DNA from: Streptomyces iranensis
GTDB lineage: Bacteria; Actinomycetota; Actinomycetes; Streptomycetales; Streptomycetaceae
Assembly: GCF_017874715.1 (NCBI RefSeq)
Contig: NZ_JAGGLR010000012.1
Span: 124,001-188,000, forward strand
Reading direction: 5' to 3'
Length of the DNA: 64,000 nucleotides
Shown: positions 49,668 through 57,753 of the stretch, in pieces
Layout of the letters: every line of letters begins with the position of its first letter
How positions within the stretch are numbered: position 1 is the first letter of the stretch
Translations under genes and position numbers: made by a program
The notes under the pieces: generated by a model
What the model was told of the DNA's origin: nothing
Seen by the model: the letters and a program-made list of their open reading frames with translations, nothing else
Database searches by the model: none

Positions 49668-49703
49668 CGCCTCCGGGGATCGGTCAAACGATCCCCGGAG
49701 GCG
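49668..49703 (+). terminator. Strong hairpin terminator, 15-base perfect stem
   Basis: Arms 49668-49682 and 49689-49703 are perfectly complementary over 15 bases (left arm begins CGCCTCCGGGG) with the 6-base loop GTCAAA. It starts 3 bases after the SnoaL-like stop codon and isolates this gene from the next regulon. This is the clearest terminator in the window. Confidence 0.85.
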
Positions 49704-49760
49704 CGCTCCTTGCCGCCCCTGCGCGCGTGCACACCCCCATCGACAGCCCGCCTGGGTATC

Positions 49761-49808
49761 AGCATGCTTGCTATCTACTACGCATGCTTATATTGTCTCA
49801 GCATGCTT
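49761..49808 (+). promoter_or_regulatory. Three GCATGC operators and promoter of the monooxygenase/CoA-ligase operon
   Basis: AGCATGCTT (49761-49769), CGCATGCTT (49781-49789) and AGCATGCTT (49800-49808) start 20 and 19 bases apart, on one face of the helix. Between them TTGCTA (49768-49773), 17 bases, TATTGT (49791-49796) fits a promoter, so the sites overlap the -35, -10 and start point. The same element appears three times at 57204-57252 between the divergent marR and flavin-reductase genes, which ties the two loci together. Confidence 0.8.
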
Positions 49809-49852
49809 ATGGACGGGCGAATCCCCAGCTCTCTCACCGTGGAGGTCGGCTC

Positions 49853-50845
49853 ATGACGGCTCTGTCCCTCCCCGACGCCCGCGCACTCGTCGCGGCGGCG
49901 ATGACCTCCTGCGGGCATTCCGCCGAGGCCGCCGAGACCATCGCCGACCATCTGCTCGACTGCGAACTGCGCGGGCTGTCCTTCGGCGGGCTCGCCCGCG
50001 CGCTGTCCATAGCGGAGCGCATCCGCACGACCGAGGCGCCGCCGCGGCCCATCCGGGTCGTCGCCGAGACGCCGGTGTCCGCCACCGTGGACGGCGGCGA
50101 CCAGGTGGGCTACCTCGTCGGCAGGCACTCGCTGCGGCTGGCCATGGCGAAGGCCCGCGCCCAGGGAGTCGCGGTCGTCGGCGCGTACAACACCTGGTAC
50201 ACCGGGATGTTCTCGTACTACCTGGAGAAGGCCGCGGCCGCCGGGCTCGCCGGGATGATCGCGGGCAGCGGACCGGCGGTGGTGGCCCCGCACGGCGGCA
50301 CCGAAGCCCGGTTCGGCACCAACCCGATCGCGTTCGGGTTCCCGGCCACCCCGACTCCGGTCATCTGGGACATCGGTACCTCCGCCGTGATGTACGGGGA
50401 GGTGCGGCTGAAGGCGCGGCTCGGAGAGAAGCTGGCACCCGGCCAGGCCTACGACGCGGCCGGGGCCCCGACGCTCGACCCGGACGCCGCGCTCGAGGGC
50501 GCGTTCGGCGTATGGGGCGCCCACAAGGGCTCCGGGCTCGCCCTGGTCGTCCAGCTCCTCGGCATGATGACCGGCGCGGCCGCCGACCCGCCGGGCGTGT
50601 CGGACTGCGGCTTCTTCGTCGTGCTGGTCGATCCCGGTGTGCTCACCGACCCGGACGACTACCGGCAGCGGGTCGCGGCCTTCGCGGAATCGGTCCGTGC
50701 CACCCGTCCCGTCGAGGACGGCCGCGCGGTGCGGATGCCGTTCGACCGCTCGGCGAGCCGCCGGAACGAGACGCTCCGTCGCGGCGCCATCGACGTACCA
50801 GAAGCGGTGGTGGCGGCCCTGCGCAAGGAGGCCGCGGGTGGCTGA
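49853..50845 (+). CDS. Ldh2/malate dehydrogenase-2 family NAD(P)-dependent dehydrogenase
   Basis: A 330-residue oxidoreductase of the malate/L-lactate/sulfolactate/ureidoglycolate dehydrogenase (YlbC/ComC) family, which has its own fold. Landmarks: CELRGLSFGGLARAL (the usual position is R-G-x-x-S-H-G, here with Gly instead of His), the GSGPAVVAPHGG block, ARFGTNPIAFGFPA near residue 158 and WGAHKGSGLALVVQLL near 223. It would oxidise a 2-hydroxy acid or reduce a 2-keto acid or imine. The GGAGG ribosome-binding site is at 49841-49845. It is the first gene of the GCATGC-controlled operon. Confidence 0.8.
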   Translation: MTALSLPDARALVAAAMTSCGHSAEAAETIADHLLDCELRGLSFGGLARALSIAERIRTTEAPPRPIRVVAETPVSATVDGGDQVGYLVGRHSLRLAMAKARAQGVAVVGAYNTWYTGMFSYYLEKAAAAGLAGMIAGSGPAVVAPHGGTEARFGTNPIAFGFPATPTPVIWDIGTSAVMYGEVRLKARLGEKLAPGQAYDAAGAPTLDPDAALEGAFGVWGAHKGSGLALVVQLLGMMTGAAADPPGVSDCGFFVVLVDPGVLTDPDDYRQRVAAFAESVRATRPVEDGRAVRMPFDRSASRRNETLRRGAIDVPEAVVAALRKEAAGG

Positions 50846-51359
50846 GGACCCCGGCGCCTTCGCGGAGGACCCCGACGCCTTCACGATCGAGCCCTCCCCG
50901 TCGGGCCGGCTCCTGTGCGGCGGCTGCGCTCCGCACGACGTCTGCCGCCTGGGCGTCGAGATCGCCGAGGCGCGGGATGACGCGGTGCGGTTCGAGGTCG
51001 TCTGCCCACCGTTCTGGCACGGCGGACCCGGTGTCGCGCACGGCGGCTGGACCGCCGCGGTGTTCGACGACGCGCTCAACATCGTCGCGCTGCGGATCGA
51101 ACCACGGCTGGTCACGAAGTCGCTGGCGGTCCGCTACCTCCGCCCGGTCCCGGTCGGGCGGCCCATGGACCTCCTGGCGCGGATCGAGCGGCACAGCGGC
51201 AGGCGGTGGGAGGTGTCCGCCGAGATGACGCTCACCGGCACGCCGCTGGCCACCGCGCGGGCCGAGCTGCGGACACGCCGACCGCACCACTTCGCCCGCC
51301 ACGAAGCCTGGCTCGCCCGCCGATCACCCTCCCCCAACGGACCCCACGCAGAAAGCTGA
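50838..51359 (+). CDS. PaaI-type hotdog thioesterase
   Basis: A 173-residue protein of the acyl-CoA thioesterase PaaI/4HBT family. A CGGCAPHD segment near residue 28 is followed by the conserved HGGPGVAHGGWTAAVFDDALN (Gly-Gly and Asp of the hotdog active helix) near residue 70 and a VRYLRPVPVG strand. It hydrolyses a CoA thioester in the pathway or rescues stalled intermediates. GTG 50838 has AAGGAGG about 7 bases upstream and overlaps the dehydrogenase stop by 8 bases. Confidence 0.82.
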   Translation: MAEDPGAFAEDPDAFTIEPSPSGRLLCGGCAPHDVCRLGVEIAEARDDAVRFEVVCPPFWHGGPGVAHGGWTAAVFDDALNIVALRIEPRLVTKSLAVRYLRPVPVGRPMDLLARIERHSGRRWEVSAEMTLTGTPLATARAELRTRRPHHFARHEAWLARRSPSPNGPHAES

Positions 51360-51366
51360 GAACGCC

Positions 51367-52395
51367 ATGGTCGAATTCCTCACCGGGCTGCAGCCCCTTC
51401 AGACCAGCGAAACCGACCCCGACCTCATGATCTCCAGGATCCAGGAACTGGACCGCTCGCAGGTCATCGACCGGGTCCTGCTCGGGTACTCCGCCACCTG
51501 GCCGCACAACCACGCCACCGCGCCGTTCGCGCTGGCGATGTCGGAGAGGTTCTCGCCCATCGTCGCGCACCGTCCGGGCGTGATGGCGCCGGTGGCCGCC
51601 GCGCGCTACTTCGCCACCCTCGACGTACTCGCGCGGGGCAGGCTCGCCGTCAACGTGGTCGTGGGCGGCTCCGACAGGGATCTGCGTCGCGAGTCGGACG
51701 ATCTGCCAAAGGCCGACCGCTACCGGCGGGCGGTCGAGTGCCTGGACATCATCCGCCGCGCCTGGACCGAGACCGAGCCCTTCGACCACCACGGCGAGTA
51801 CTACACGGCCGAGGCGGTGAAGCTGGGGACCAAGCCGGTGCAGGGTCAGGTGCCCATCCTCATGGGCGGCGAGAGCGCCGACGCCGTGGACTTCGGCGCC
51901 CGCCACGCCGACCTGTACATGCTGTGGGGGGAACCACTCGCCGGCACGAAGGAACGCATCGACCGGGTCACCGCGGCGGCCGAACGCCACGGCCGTGCCA
52001 TGCGGTTCTCGCTGAGCCTGCGCCTGTTCATCGGTGACACCGACGACGAGGCCTGGGCACGGGCCCGGTCCGTGGAGCGGCGGATCGCCGAGGCCGCCGG
52101 AACCCCGGCCTTCCTGCGCTCGTCGTCGAGCGACACCTCCGTCGGACGGCAACGGGCCCTCGCGCTCACCGACCACGAGCTGCACGACGACTGCTTCTGG
52201 ACCGGGCTGACCAAGCTCCTGGGCGGCTTCGCCAACTCCCAGGCGCTCGTCGGCACCGAGGAGCGCGTCCTGGACACCCTCGGCAGGTACCGGGAGCTCG
52301 GAGTCGACGCGTTTCTGGTGACGACCGGTGCCGAAGCGGCCTGGGACCCGTCGTTGGAGGGCTTCCTGGCCCGGGTGAAGAAGGAGCTGGCATGA
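51367..52395 (+). CDS. Luciferase-like FMN-dependent monooxygenase (SsuD-like)
   Basis: A 342-residue LLM monooxygenase. It resembles the alkanesulfonate monooxygenase group: IDRVLLGYSATWPHN near residue 36, HRPGVMAPVAAARYFATLDVLARGRLAVNVVVGGSDRDLRRESDD near 75-120 (FMN-phosphate region), and PILMGGESADAVDFGARHADLYMLWGEP near 160. Such enzymes use FMNH2 from a partner; the flavin reductase at 57247, under the same operator, is the obvious supplier. It may cleave a C-S or C-C bond or hydroxylate the pathway acid. It overlaps the ligase by ATGA. Confidence 0.85.
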   Translation: MVEFLTGLQPLQTSETDPDLMISRIQELDRSQVIDRVLLGYSATWPHNHATAPFALAMSERFSPIVAHRPGVMAPVAAARYFATLDVLARGRLAVNVVVGGSDRDLRRESDDLPKADRYRRAVECLDIIRRAWTETEPFDHHGEYYTAEAVKLGTKPVQGQVPILMGGESADAVDFGARHADLYMLWGEPLAGTKERIDRVTAAAERHGRAMRFSLSLRLFIGDTDDEAWARARSVERRIAEAAGTPAFLRSSSSDTSVGRQRALALTDHELHDDCFWTGLTKLLGGFANSQALVGTEERVLDTLGRYRELGVDAFLVTTGAEAAWDPSLEGFLARVKKELA

Positions 52396-54037
52396 CGGTA
52401 TCCATCGCCCGGGGCGATGGCGCTCCGGGCCTGGAGGGATTCTCCGATCTCGCCGACGGCACGGTCGGCGGGTTCCTCGCCGCCCGCGCCGCACTGCACC
52501 CCGACAAGCCCGCGCTCGTCTTCGAAGACAGCGAACTGACCTACGGCGCACTCGACGCCGCGGTCACCGACGTGGCACGCGGCCTGATGTCGGCGGGCGC
52601 CACCCCGGGCGGCTCGGTCGGGATCTTCCTGCCCAACCGGCCCGAGTATCTGCTCGCCTGGCTGGGAGCGGCCCGCGCCGGGGCCGTCGAGGTCCCGATC
52701 AACATCGCCTACAAGGGCTCCTTCCTCGACCACGCGCTCCGCAGCACCGGCGTGCGGGTGCTGGTCACCGACGCGGCCCTGCTGGAACTCGTCGCCGACC
52801 TGCCGGACGTACCGCACACCCTCGAGACCGTCGTCCTGCTCGACGGCGACCGCCACCGCCGCACCCCGCCCGGGGTGACGGTACGGACCTGGAACGACCT
52901 CCTCGCGGCCGGCGACCCGGCGGTGGAGCTCCCCCGCGTCGGGCCGCGGGACCCGGTCGCGATCATGCTCACGTCCGGAACGACCGGACGCAGCAAGGGA
53001 GTCGTCCACCCGCACCTGATGCCCCTGGTCGCCGCGCGCGAATGCGCGGCGCAGATGGCCACGACCGCCGATGAGCGGCTCTCTACACCTGTCTGCCGCT
53101 CTTCCACGGCGCCGCGCAGATCAACATATCCCTGCACGCCTTCTACGCGGGGGCGACCGTGGTCCTCGGGCGCCGGTTCAGCGCCAGCAGGTTCTGGGAC
53201 GAGCTGCGCACCCACCGGGTCACCCAGTTCAACGCGCTCGGTTCCGTTCTGCCGATGCTTCTGGCGCAGCCCCCGTCCGACCGCGATCGCGACCACCGGG
53301 CGACGAAGGTGTTCGCCGCGCCCGCCCCGCCGCAGGTACTGCATCCGTTCGAGGAGCGCTTCGGCGTCCACGTCGTCGAGGGCTACGGGCTCACCGAGAT
53401 CAAGAACGTTCTCTACAACCCTCTTGGCGCCCGGAAGGCCGGCTCGCTGGGCCTGCCCACCGCATCGTCCGTTCTGGAGATCCACGACGAGTCGGGGCAG
53501 CGTGCCGCGCCCGGCCGGACCGGGGAGATCGTGTACCGGCCCCGGCTGCCGGACATCATGTTCGCCGGCTACCACCGCGATCCCGAAGCGACGCTCGCGA
53601 CCATGAAGGATCTCTGGTGGCACACCGGCGACTTGGGCTACACGGACGAGGACGGCTACTTCTACTTCATCGACCGTAAGAAGGACGCGTTGCGCCGCCG
53701 CGGTGAGAACATCTCCTCCCACGAGATCGAATCGGTTCTGCTCGCCTGCCCCGGCGTCATGGCCGTCGCCGCCATCGGCACACCGTCGGAGCTGGGCGAG
53801 GACGAGGTCCTCGTCGTCGTGCAACCCGAACCCGGCCACGAGCCGGATCTCACCAAGCTGTTCGCCCACTGCGACCGCTCGATGCCGCACTTCATGGTCC
53901 CCCGCTACTACCGCGTCGTGGACCGGCTTCCCGTCACCCCGAACGGCAAGGTGCGCAAACACCAGCTGCGCGACCAGGGCCGCGCCGGGGCCTGGGACGC
54001 GCTGGCCGCCGGGCTCGCACCCACCCGCCACACCTGA
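52392..54037 (+). pseudogene. Acyl-CoA ligase (ANL superfamily) interrupted by a 2-base frameshift
   Basis: The N-terminal half begins at ATG 52392 (ATGA overlap) and includes LTYGALDAAV, GIFLPNRPEYLLAWLGAARAGA and the P-loop MLTSGTTGRSKGVVHPH near residue 200. Near 53079-53084 the sequence CTCTCT appears to hold one CT too many: removing two bases restores LYTCLPLFHGAAQIN and the rest of the enzyme (VEGYGLTEIKN, HTGDLGYTDEDGYFYFIDRKKD, catalytic Lys in VTPNGKVRK). As written, translation goes out of frame after about residue 231. This could be a true null allele, a slippage switch, or a base-calling error. A full-length product would be about 548 residues. Confidence 0.85.
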
Positions 54038-54046
54038 GGAACCGCC

Positions 54047-54982
54047 ATGTCCCTGCCCGACGGAGTGCGCATCCGCGAGATCGCGCCCCGGTTGACCTTC
54101 CAGGACCATACGGTCCCGACCGACGTCAAGATCGAACTCGTGCGGCGCCTGATCGATGCCGGCGTCCGCGGGTTCGAGCTGTCCTCCTTCGTCCGGCCCG
54201 ATCTCGTACCGGGGCTCGCCGACGCCGCGGAGGTGTTCGCCCGGGTACCGCGGGTGCCCGCGCTCAGCCTCGGCTGCTGTGTCGGCAATGCGCGCGGGCT
54301 CGCCCGCGCGGTCGACGCGGGGGCCGACACGGCACATTTCCTGCTCTCCGCCGACGAGGAGTTCGCCCACGCCAACATCGGACGGTCCACGGCGGACTCG
54401 TTGCGCGAGCTGGAGCGCATGGCCGCGTACGCCGCGAACGAGGACATCCTGCTCGGCACCTACGTCATCTTCGCCTGGGGTGGGCCGACCGGCCCCGCAC
54501 GCACCGGCGAGGATCTCCAGCCGCTGGCCCGGCGGCTCCTCGACATCGGGGTGGAGCACTGGATCCTCGCGGATTCCTCCGGCTACGCGGCACCGCCCCA
54601 GATCCGCGAACTCATCAGCGCCGCGCTCACGCACATACCGCCCGGGAACCTGACCGTGCAGATCCACGACGGCCGAGGCATGGGCCTCGCCGCCCTGCTC
54701 CCGCTCCTCGAACTCGGCGTCCGCGCCATCGACACCTCCCTCGCCGGCAGCGGCGGCCATCCGGCGATGCCCGGCGCCCAGGGCGGGGGGCTGTGCACCG
54801 AGGACGCCGTGCAGATGCTCGAACTGTGCGGTGTGGACACCGGTATCGATCTGCCCCGCCTCATCGAGACGGCGAACTGGCTCACCGGCGAGGTCGGCGT
54901 GGCCGGCAAGGGGTTCGTCCGGCGCACCGGCCGCGTGCCGGGCACGGCCCGCCCCGGCGATCCGCTCGCCTTCACCTGGTGA
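54047..54982 (+). CDS. HMG-CoA-lyase-like (DRE-TIM) aldolase/lyase
   Basis: A 311-residue TIM-barrel lyase of the HMGL-like family. The first barrel motif is REIAPRLTFQDH near residue 12, where family members usually have RE-x-x-PRDGLQ, so the Asp/Gly of the canonical motif is altered. FELSSFVRP follows, the metal-binding HxH-type segment is QIHDGRGMGLAALL near residue 205, and the flexible loop is GSGGHPAMPGAQGGGLCTED near 240. It probably cleaves a 3-hydroxy-3-methyl-type or other beta-hydroxy acyl-CoA. The active-site change suggests a substrate other than HMG-CoA. It lies 9 bases after the ligase. Confidence 0.78.
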   Translation: MSLPDGVRIREIAPRLTFQDHTVPTDVKIELVRRLIDAGVRGFELSSFVRPDLVPGLADAAEVFARVPRVPALSLGCCVGNARGLARAVDAGADTAHFLLSADEEFAHANIGRSTADSLRELERMAAYAANEDILLGTYVIFAWGGPTGPARTGEDLQPLARRLLDIGVEHWILADSSGYAAPPQIRELISAALTHIPPGNLTVQIHDGRGMGLAALLPLLELGVRAIDTSLAGSGGHPAMPGAQGGGLCTEDAVQMLELCGVDTGIDLPRLIETANWLTGEVGVAGKGFVRRTGRVPGTARPGDPLAFTW

Positions 54983-55066
54983 CGCCGGGCCGGAGCCCGC
55001 GCCCGGTGCGCCACCGCCACGCCGACCCACGCACATCGGTTCAGCAGCACGAATCCAGGAGGACCA

Positions 55067-56941
55067 GTGACGCATACCCGTACGCCCACGATCGTCGTCG
55101 CCGGCGCCGGGCTGACCGGCCTTTCCGCGGCGATTTCCGCCCGCGAGGCCGGCGCCCGCGTGGTGCTGCTCGAGAAGGGCAGCCGCGAGGACGTCGGCGG
55201 GAACGCGGCCTTCTCCGGCGGTCTGTTCCTGTTCTGCTATGACGGGCCGGACGATCTGACGTCGATCACGGAGGATTTCGAGCCGGGCATGAAGGCCGAC
55301 CGGATCGAGGCACCGCCCTACACCCGTCATGCCTACGCGGCCGAGCTGTCGGCGATGAGCGGCGGCCGGGCCGAGTCACGGCTGGTCGGCGCGCTCGCCG
55401 AACGGTCGTTGGACACGGTCCGCTGGCTGGCCGCGAAGGGCGTCCGCTTCACATTCAACCGCACCCTGGGGGCCGAGGTCCGCGACCGTGTCCTGCACAT
55501 CCCGCCCGGCCAGGTGCTGACCTGCGTCGGCGAGGGAATGTCGCGCGGGTTCGAGGTGATCCGGCCCCTGCTCGCGCACGCCGAGCGGATCGGCGTGGAA
55601 ATCCACTGGTCCACACCGCTGGCGGAGGTGCGGCGCGGCGACGGCCGGGTCACGGGCGCCGCGGTCGGCGACGGCAGCCGGACCGTGCCCGCCGACGCCG
55701 TGGTGGTCGCCACCGGCGGCTTCCAGGCGAGCCGTGAACTGCGCCGCGGGCATCTGGGGCCGGAGTGGGAGACGGTGCGCCTGCGCGGCACCCGCCTGGC
55801 CACGGGCGACGGGATCCAGGCCGCGCTGCGCGCCGGGGCGGAGCGGGCCGGGACATGGTCGAGCTGCCATTCGGCCGCGGTCGACCCGACCGTGCCGTCA
55901 CCGGGGCGCAGTGCGGACTCGCCACCGTTCCCGCTGCACGGCTTCTGGCTCGGTGTGCTCGTCAACCGCGATGGCGAGCGGTTCGTCGACGAGGGCCCCG
56001 GCCCGTGGATCAGGAACTACTCGAAGATGGGCAGAGCGATCATGAGTCAGCCCGGGTGCGAGGCATTCGAAATCTTCGACCAGCGCACCGCGGCCCGGGT
56101 GGCCGATGAGTTCGCCGGCGCGGCGGTGCCCATCGTCGCGCATACGGTCGTCGAGCTCGCCGGGCGGATCGGGGTGCCCGCGGACCGGCTGACGCACACG
56201 CTCGAGATGTTCAACAACGCCTGCCCGCCGGGCGACACCGTCAGTGAGGATCGCGGCACGTCCGGCATCACCCCGCCCAAGTCCCGCTGGGCGGCGCCCC
56301 TCAACCGGCCACCGTACGTCGCCTACCCCGCGGTCGCCGGGCTCACCTTCACCTTCGGCGGCATCCGGATCGACCCGGACGGACGGGCGCTCGGGGCCAA
56401 CGGGGCGCCGGTGCCCGGCCTGTACGCGGCGGGCGAGGCCATCGGCGGTCTGTTCTACGGCGACTATCCCGGTGGCGCCGCCCTCATGCGCGCGGCGGTG
56501 TTCGGCCGCGCGGCCGGACACACCGCCGCGACCGAAGCCACGTCGGCGCCTCACCCGGCCCGACGACCCCACCCGGCCCGACGGCCACGGCGCGGGCCGG
56601 GGACTTGTCCCGCGGGGAACTCCCCCGCGGGTCGGTCATCCGCGCCTCTACTCCTCCGGGCGGCCCATGTCCCGGAGTTCGGTCTCCACCACGAGCGCGG
56701 CCTGCCGCAGGCGGCCGTCGGTGGCGACGATGTCGTCCCGCCCCAGCGTGGCGTTCAATGTCTCGCTGATCTTGAGAACCTCGTTGCTCATCTCCTCCAG
56801 GGCGGCCAGACCTGCCTCGGTGACCTGGAGCGAGAGCGCCCGTTCGCTCTCCGGATGCGCGGCGCGGGCCACGAATCCGCGGTTCTCCAGCTGTGTCACC
56901 ATTCGCGTCATGGTCTGCGGCCGCGCATAGCAACGGCGTGA
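55067..56941 (+). CDS. FAD-dependent dehydrogenase (fumarate-reductase/KstD-like) with read-through tail
   Basis: The enzyme proper is about 490 residues of the FAD_binding_2 family (fumarate reductase flavoprotein, 3-ketosteroid dehydrogenase, tricarballylate dehydrogenase). The FAD motif is GAGLTGLSAAISAREAGARVVLLEKG at residues 13-38, GGNAAFSGGLF follows, and the C-terminal FAD site is GLYAAGEAIGGLFYGDYPGGAAL near 450-475. GTG 55067 has AGGAGG 3 bases upstream. No stop codon follows the domain end: the frame continues 130 residues through a hairpin and antisense through the marR 3' half to TGA at 56939-56941. The tail is Pro/Arg-rich and looks non-native. It probably desaturates or reduces a pathway intermediate. 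Confidence 0.78.
   Translation: MTHTRTPTIVVAGAGLTGLSAAISAREAGARVVLLEKGSREDVGGNAAFSGGLFLFCYDGPDDLTSITEDFEPGMKADRIEAPPYTRHAYAAELSAMSGGRAESRLVGALAERSLDTVRWLAAKGVRFTFNRTLGAEVRDRVLHIPPGQVLTCVGEGMSRGFEVIRPLLAHAERIGVEIHWSTPLAEVRRGDGRVTGAAVGDGSRTVPADAVVVATGGFQASRELRRGHLGPEWETVRLRGTRLATGDGIQAALRAGAERAGTWSSCHSAAVDPTVPSPGRSADSPPFPLHGFWLGVLVNRDGERFVDEGPGPWIRNYSKMGRAIMSQPGCEAFEIFDQRTAARVADEFAGAAVPIVAHTVVELAGRIGVPADRLTHTLEMFNNACPPGDTVSEDRGTSGITPPKSRWAAPLNRPPYVAYPAVAGLTFTFGGIRIDPDGRALGANGAPVPGLYAAGEAIGGLFYGDYPGGAALMRAAVFGRAAGHTAATEATSAPHPARRPHPARRPRRGPGTCPAGNSPAGRSSAPLLLRAAHVPEFGLHHERGLPQAAVGGDDVVPPQRGVQCLADLENLVAHLLQGGQTCLGDLERERPFALRMRGAGHESAVLQLCHHSRHGLRPRIATA
56552..56583. repeat. 14-base direct repeat with 18-base period in the flavoprotein tail
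   Basis: CACCCGGCCCGACG occurs at 56552-56565 and 56570-56583, encoding two His-Pro-Ala-Arg-Arg-Pro units at the point where the flavoprotein leaves its conserved domain. It looks like a local duplication that may have accompanied loss of the original stop. Confidence 0.55.
56609..56631. terminator. Hairpin between flavoprotein domain end and marR stop
   Basis: CCCGCGGGG, AACTC, CCCCGCGGG give a perfect 9-base stem with a 5-base loop, 17 bases from the marR stop codon. Its position suits a bidirectional terminator for the convergent operon and marR, and it lies inside the extended flavoprotein frame, which supports the idea that the frame originally ended before it. Confidence 0.6.
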
Positions 56942-57229
56942 CAGCTGAGCGAGGCTGAGATGGGGCTGATTGGCCAGGATGCGCAGGGCGGTGTAGCTGG
57001 ACAACGTCATCTTCCACGGACGCAGCCGCGTGTTCCCAATCCTGGTGACCGCCCGCTCGAACCGGAAGACCGCATCGATCATCGAGGACGCTTCGTCCAT
57101 GTCTGCGGCGTCCTCGGTCGGCGAGCGACCGTCGTCGAACGGGTTGATGTAGGGGAGAGCGCTGGACACCCGTACAGCATACGGCCCGTGGGACCGGAAC
57201 ATCAGCATGCTTGCATTAATGCTAAGCAT
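56648..57229 (-). CDS. MarR-family regulator of the GCATGC regulon
   Basis: A 193-residue MarR-type regulator. The winged HTH is at about residues 75-140 (LSSYTALRILANQPHLSLAQLSRRCYARPQTMTRMVTQLENRGFVARAAHPESERALSLQVT). ATG 57229 lies inside a GCATGC operator copy; on the minus strand TAAAAT occupies positions -12 to -7 from that A, so the mRNA appears leaderless, and no ribosome-binding site exists for this or the next in-frame ATGs (57208, 57202). It probably represses itself, the divergent flavin reductase and the operon at 49853, with an acyl-CoA or aromatic acid as inducer (inference). Confidence 0.85.
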   Translation of the reverse strand: MLSINASMLMFRSHGPYAVRVSSALPYINPFDDGRSPTEDAADMDEASSMIDAVFRFERAVTRIGNTRLRPWKMTLSSYTALRILANQPHLSLAQLSRRCYARPQTMTRMVTQLENRGFVARAAHPESERALSLQVTEAGLAALEEMSNEVLKISETLNATLGRDDIVATDGRLRQAALVVETELRDMGRPEE

Positions 57230-57252
57230 GCTTCTATTTTATAAGCATGCTT
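57204..57252. promoter_or_regulatory. Divergent leaderless promoters with three GCATGC operators
   Basis: AGCATGCTT occurs at 57204-57212, 57225-57233 and 57244-57252, with a degenerate GCATTAATGC between the first two. The AT-rich block 57235-57243 gives a -10 in both directions: TATTTT (57235-57240) for the plus strand, with TTGCAT (57211-57216) 18 bases upstream, and TAAAAT (57241-57236) for the minus strand. Each -10 is placed so that transcription starts on the A of an ATG lying inside an operator copy (57247 plus, 57229 minus). A bound MarR dimer would block both promoters and both start codons. Confidence 0.75.
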
Positions 57253-57753
57253 ACATCGAACTTCCAGCAGCCGGGCCCCGACACCGCACGTTTCCGTGCC
57301 GTCCTCGGCCACTTCCCCAGCGGCATCACCGCCATCACTTCGCGCGACACGCGGGGCGAGCCGGTGGGCATGACCGTCGCGTCGTTCACCTCCGTCTCAC
57401 TCACCCCTCCGCTCGTGGCATTCCTGCCCGGCAAGACGTCGTCGACCTTCCCGGTCATCGCCGAACGCGGCACCTTCTGCGTGAACGTCCTCGCCACCGA
57501 CCAGGAGCGGATCTGCCGCGCCCTGTCGGTGTCGGGCGGCGACAAGTTCGCCGAGGTGGCCTGGCAGCCGGGGCCGCACGGAGACCCGGTCATCGACGGC
57601 GTGGTCGCCTGGATCGACTGCGGGATCGAAGCCGTGCACGACGCCGGTGACCACTACATCGTCATCGGGCGGGTCAACGACCTCGACGCCGACAGCACGG
57701 CCTCACCCCTGCTGTTCTTCCGAAGCCGCTACAACCACCTGGTATCCGCGTGA
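57247..57753 (+). CDS. Flavin reductase (HpaC/FMN-binding split-barrel type)
   Basis: A 168-residue NAD(P)H:flavin oxidoreductase of the HpaC/RutF family. Landmarks: FRAVLGHFPSGITAITSRD near residue 15-35, GMTVASFTSVSLTPPLVAFLPG (FMN-binding region) near 42-62, FCVNVLATDQE near 78 and the terminal FFRSRYNHLV. It supplies reduced flavin to a partner monooxygenase, most likely the luciferase-like protein at 51367, because both are preceded by the same GCATGC operators. ATG 57247 lies in an operator copy and has no ribosome-binding site; leaderless translation is inferred. Confidence 0.87.
   Translation: MLTSNFQQPGPDTARFRAVLGHFPSGITAITSRDTRGEPVGMTVASFTSVSLTPPLVAFLPGKTSSTFPVIAERGTFCVNVLATDQERICRALSVSGGDKFAEVAWQPGPHGDPVIDGVVAWIDCGIEAVHDAGDHYIVIGRVNDLDADSTASPLLFFRSRYNHLVSA

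Noticed and set aside
52709..55330. Long minus-strand open frame (about 870 codons) opposite the CoA ligase, lyase and flavoprotein
   Set aside because: Antisense shadow; the plus-strand frames carry clear ANL, HMGL and FAD motifs and the minus frame has none.
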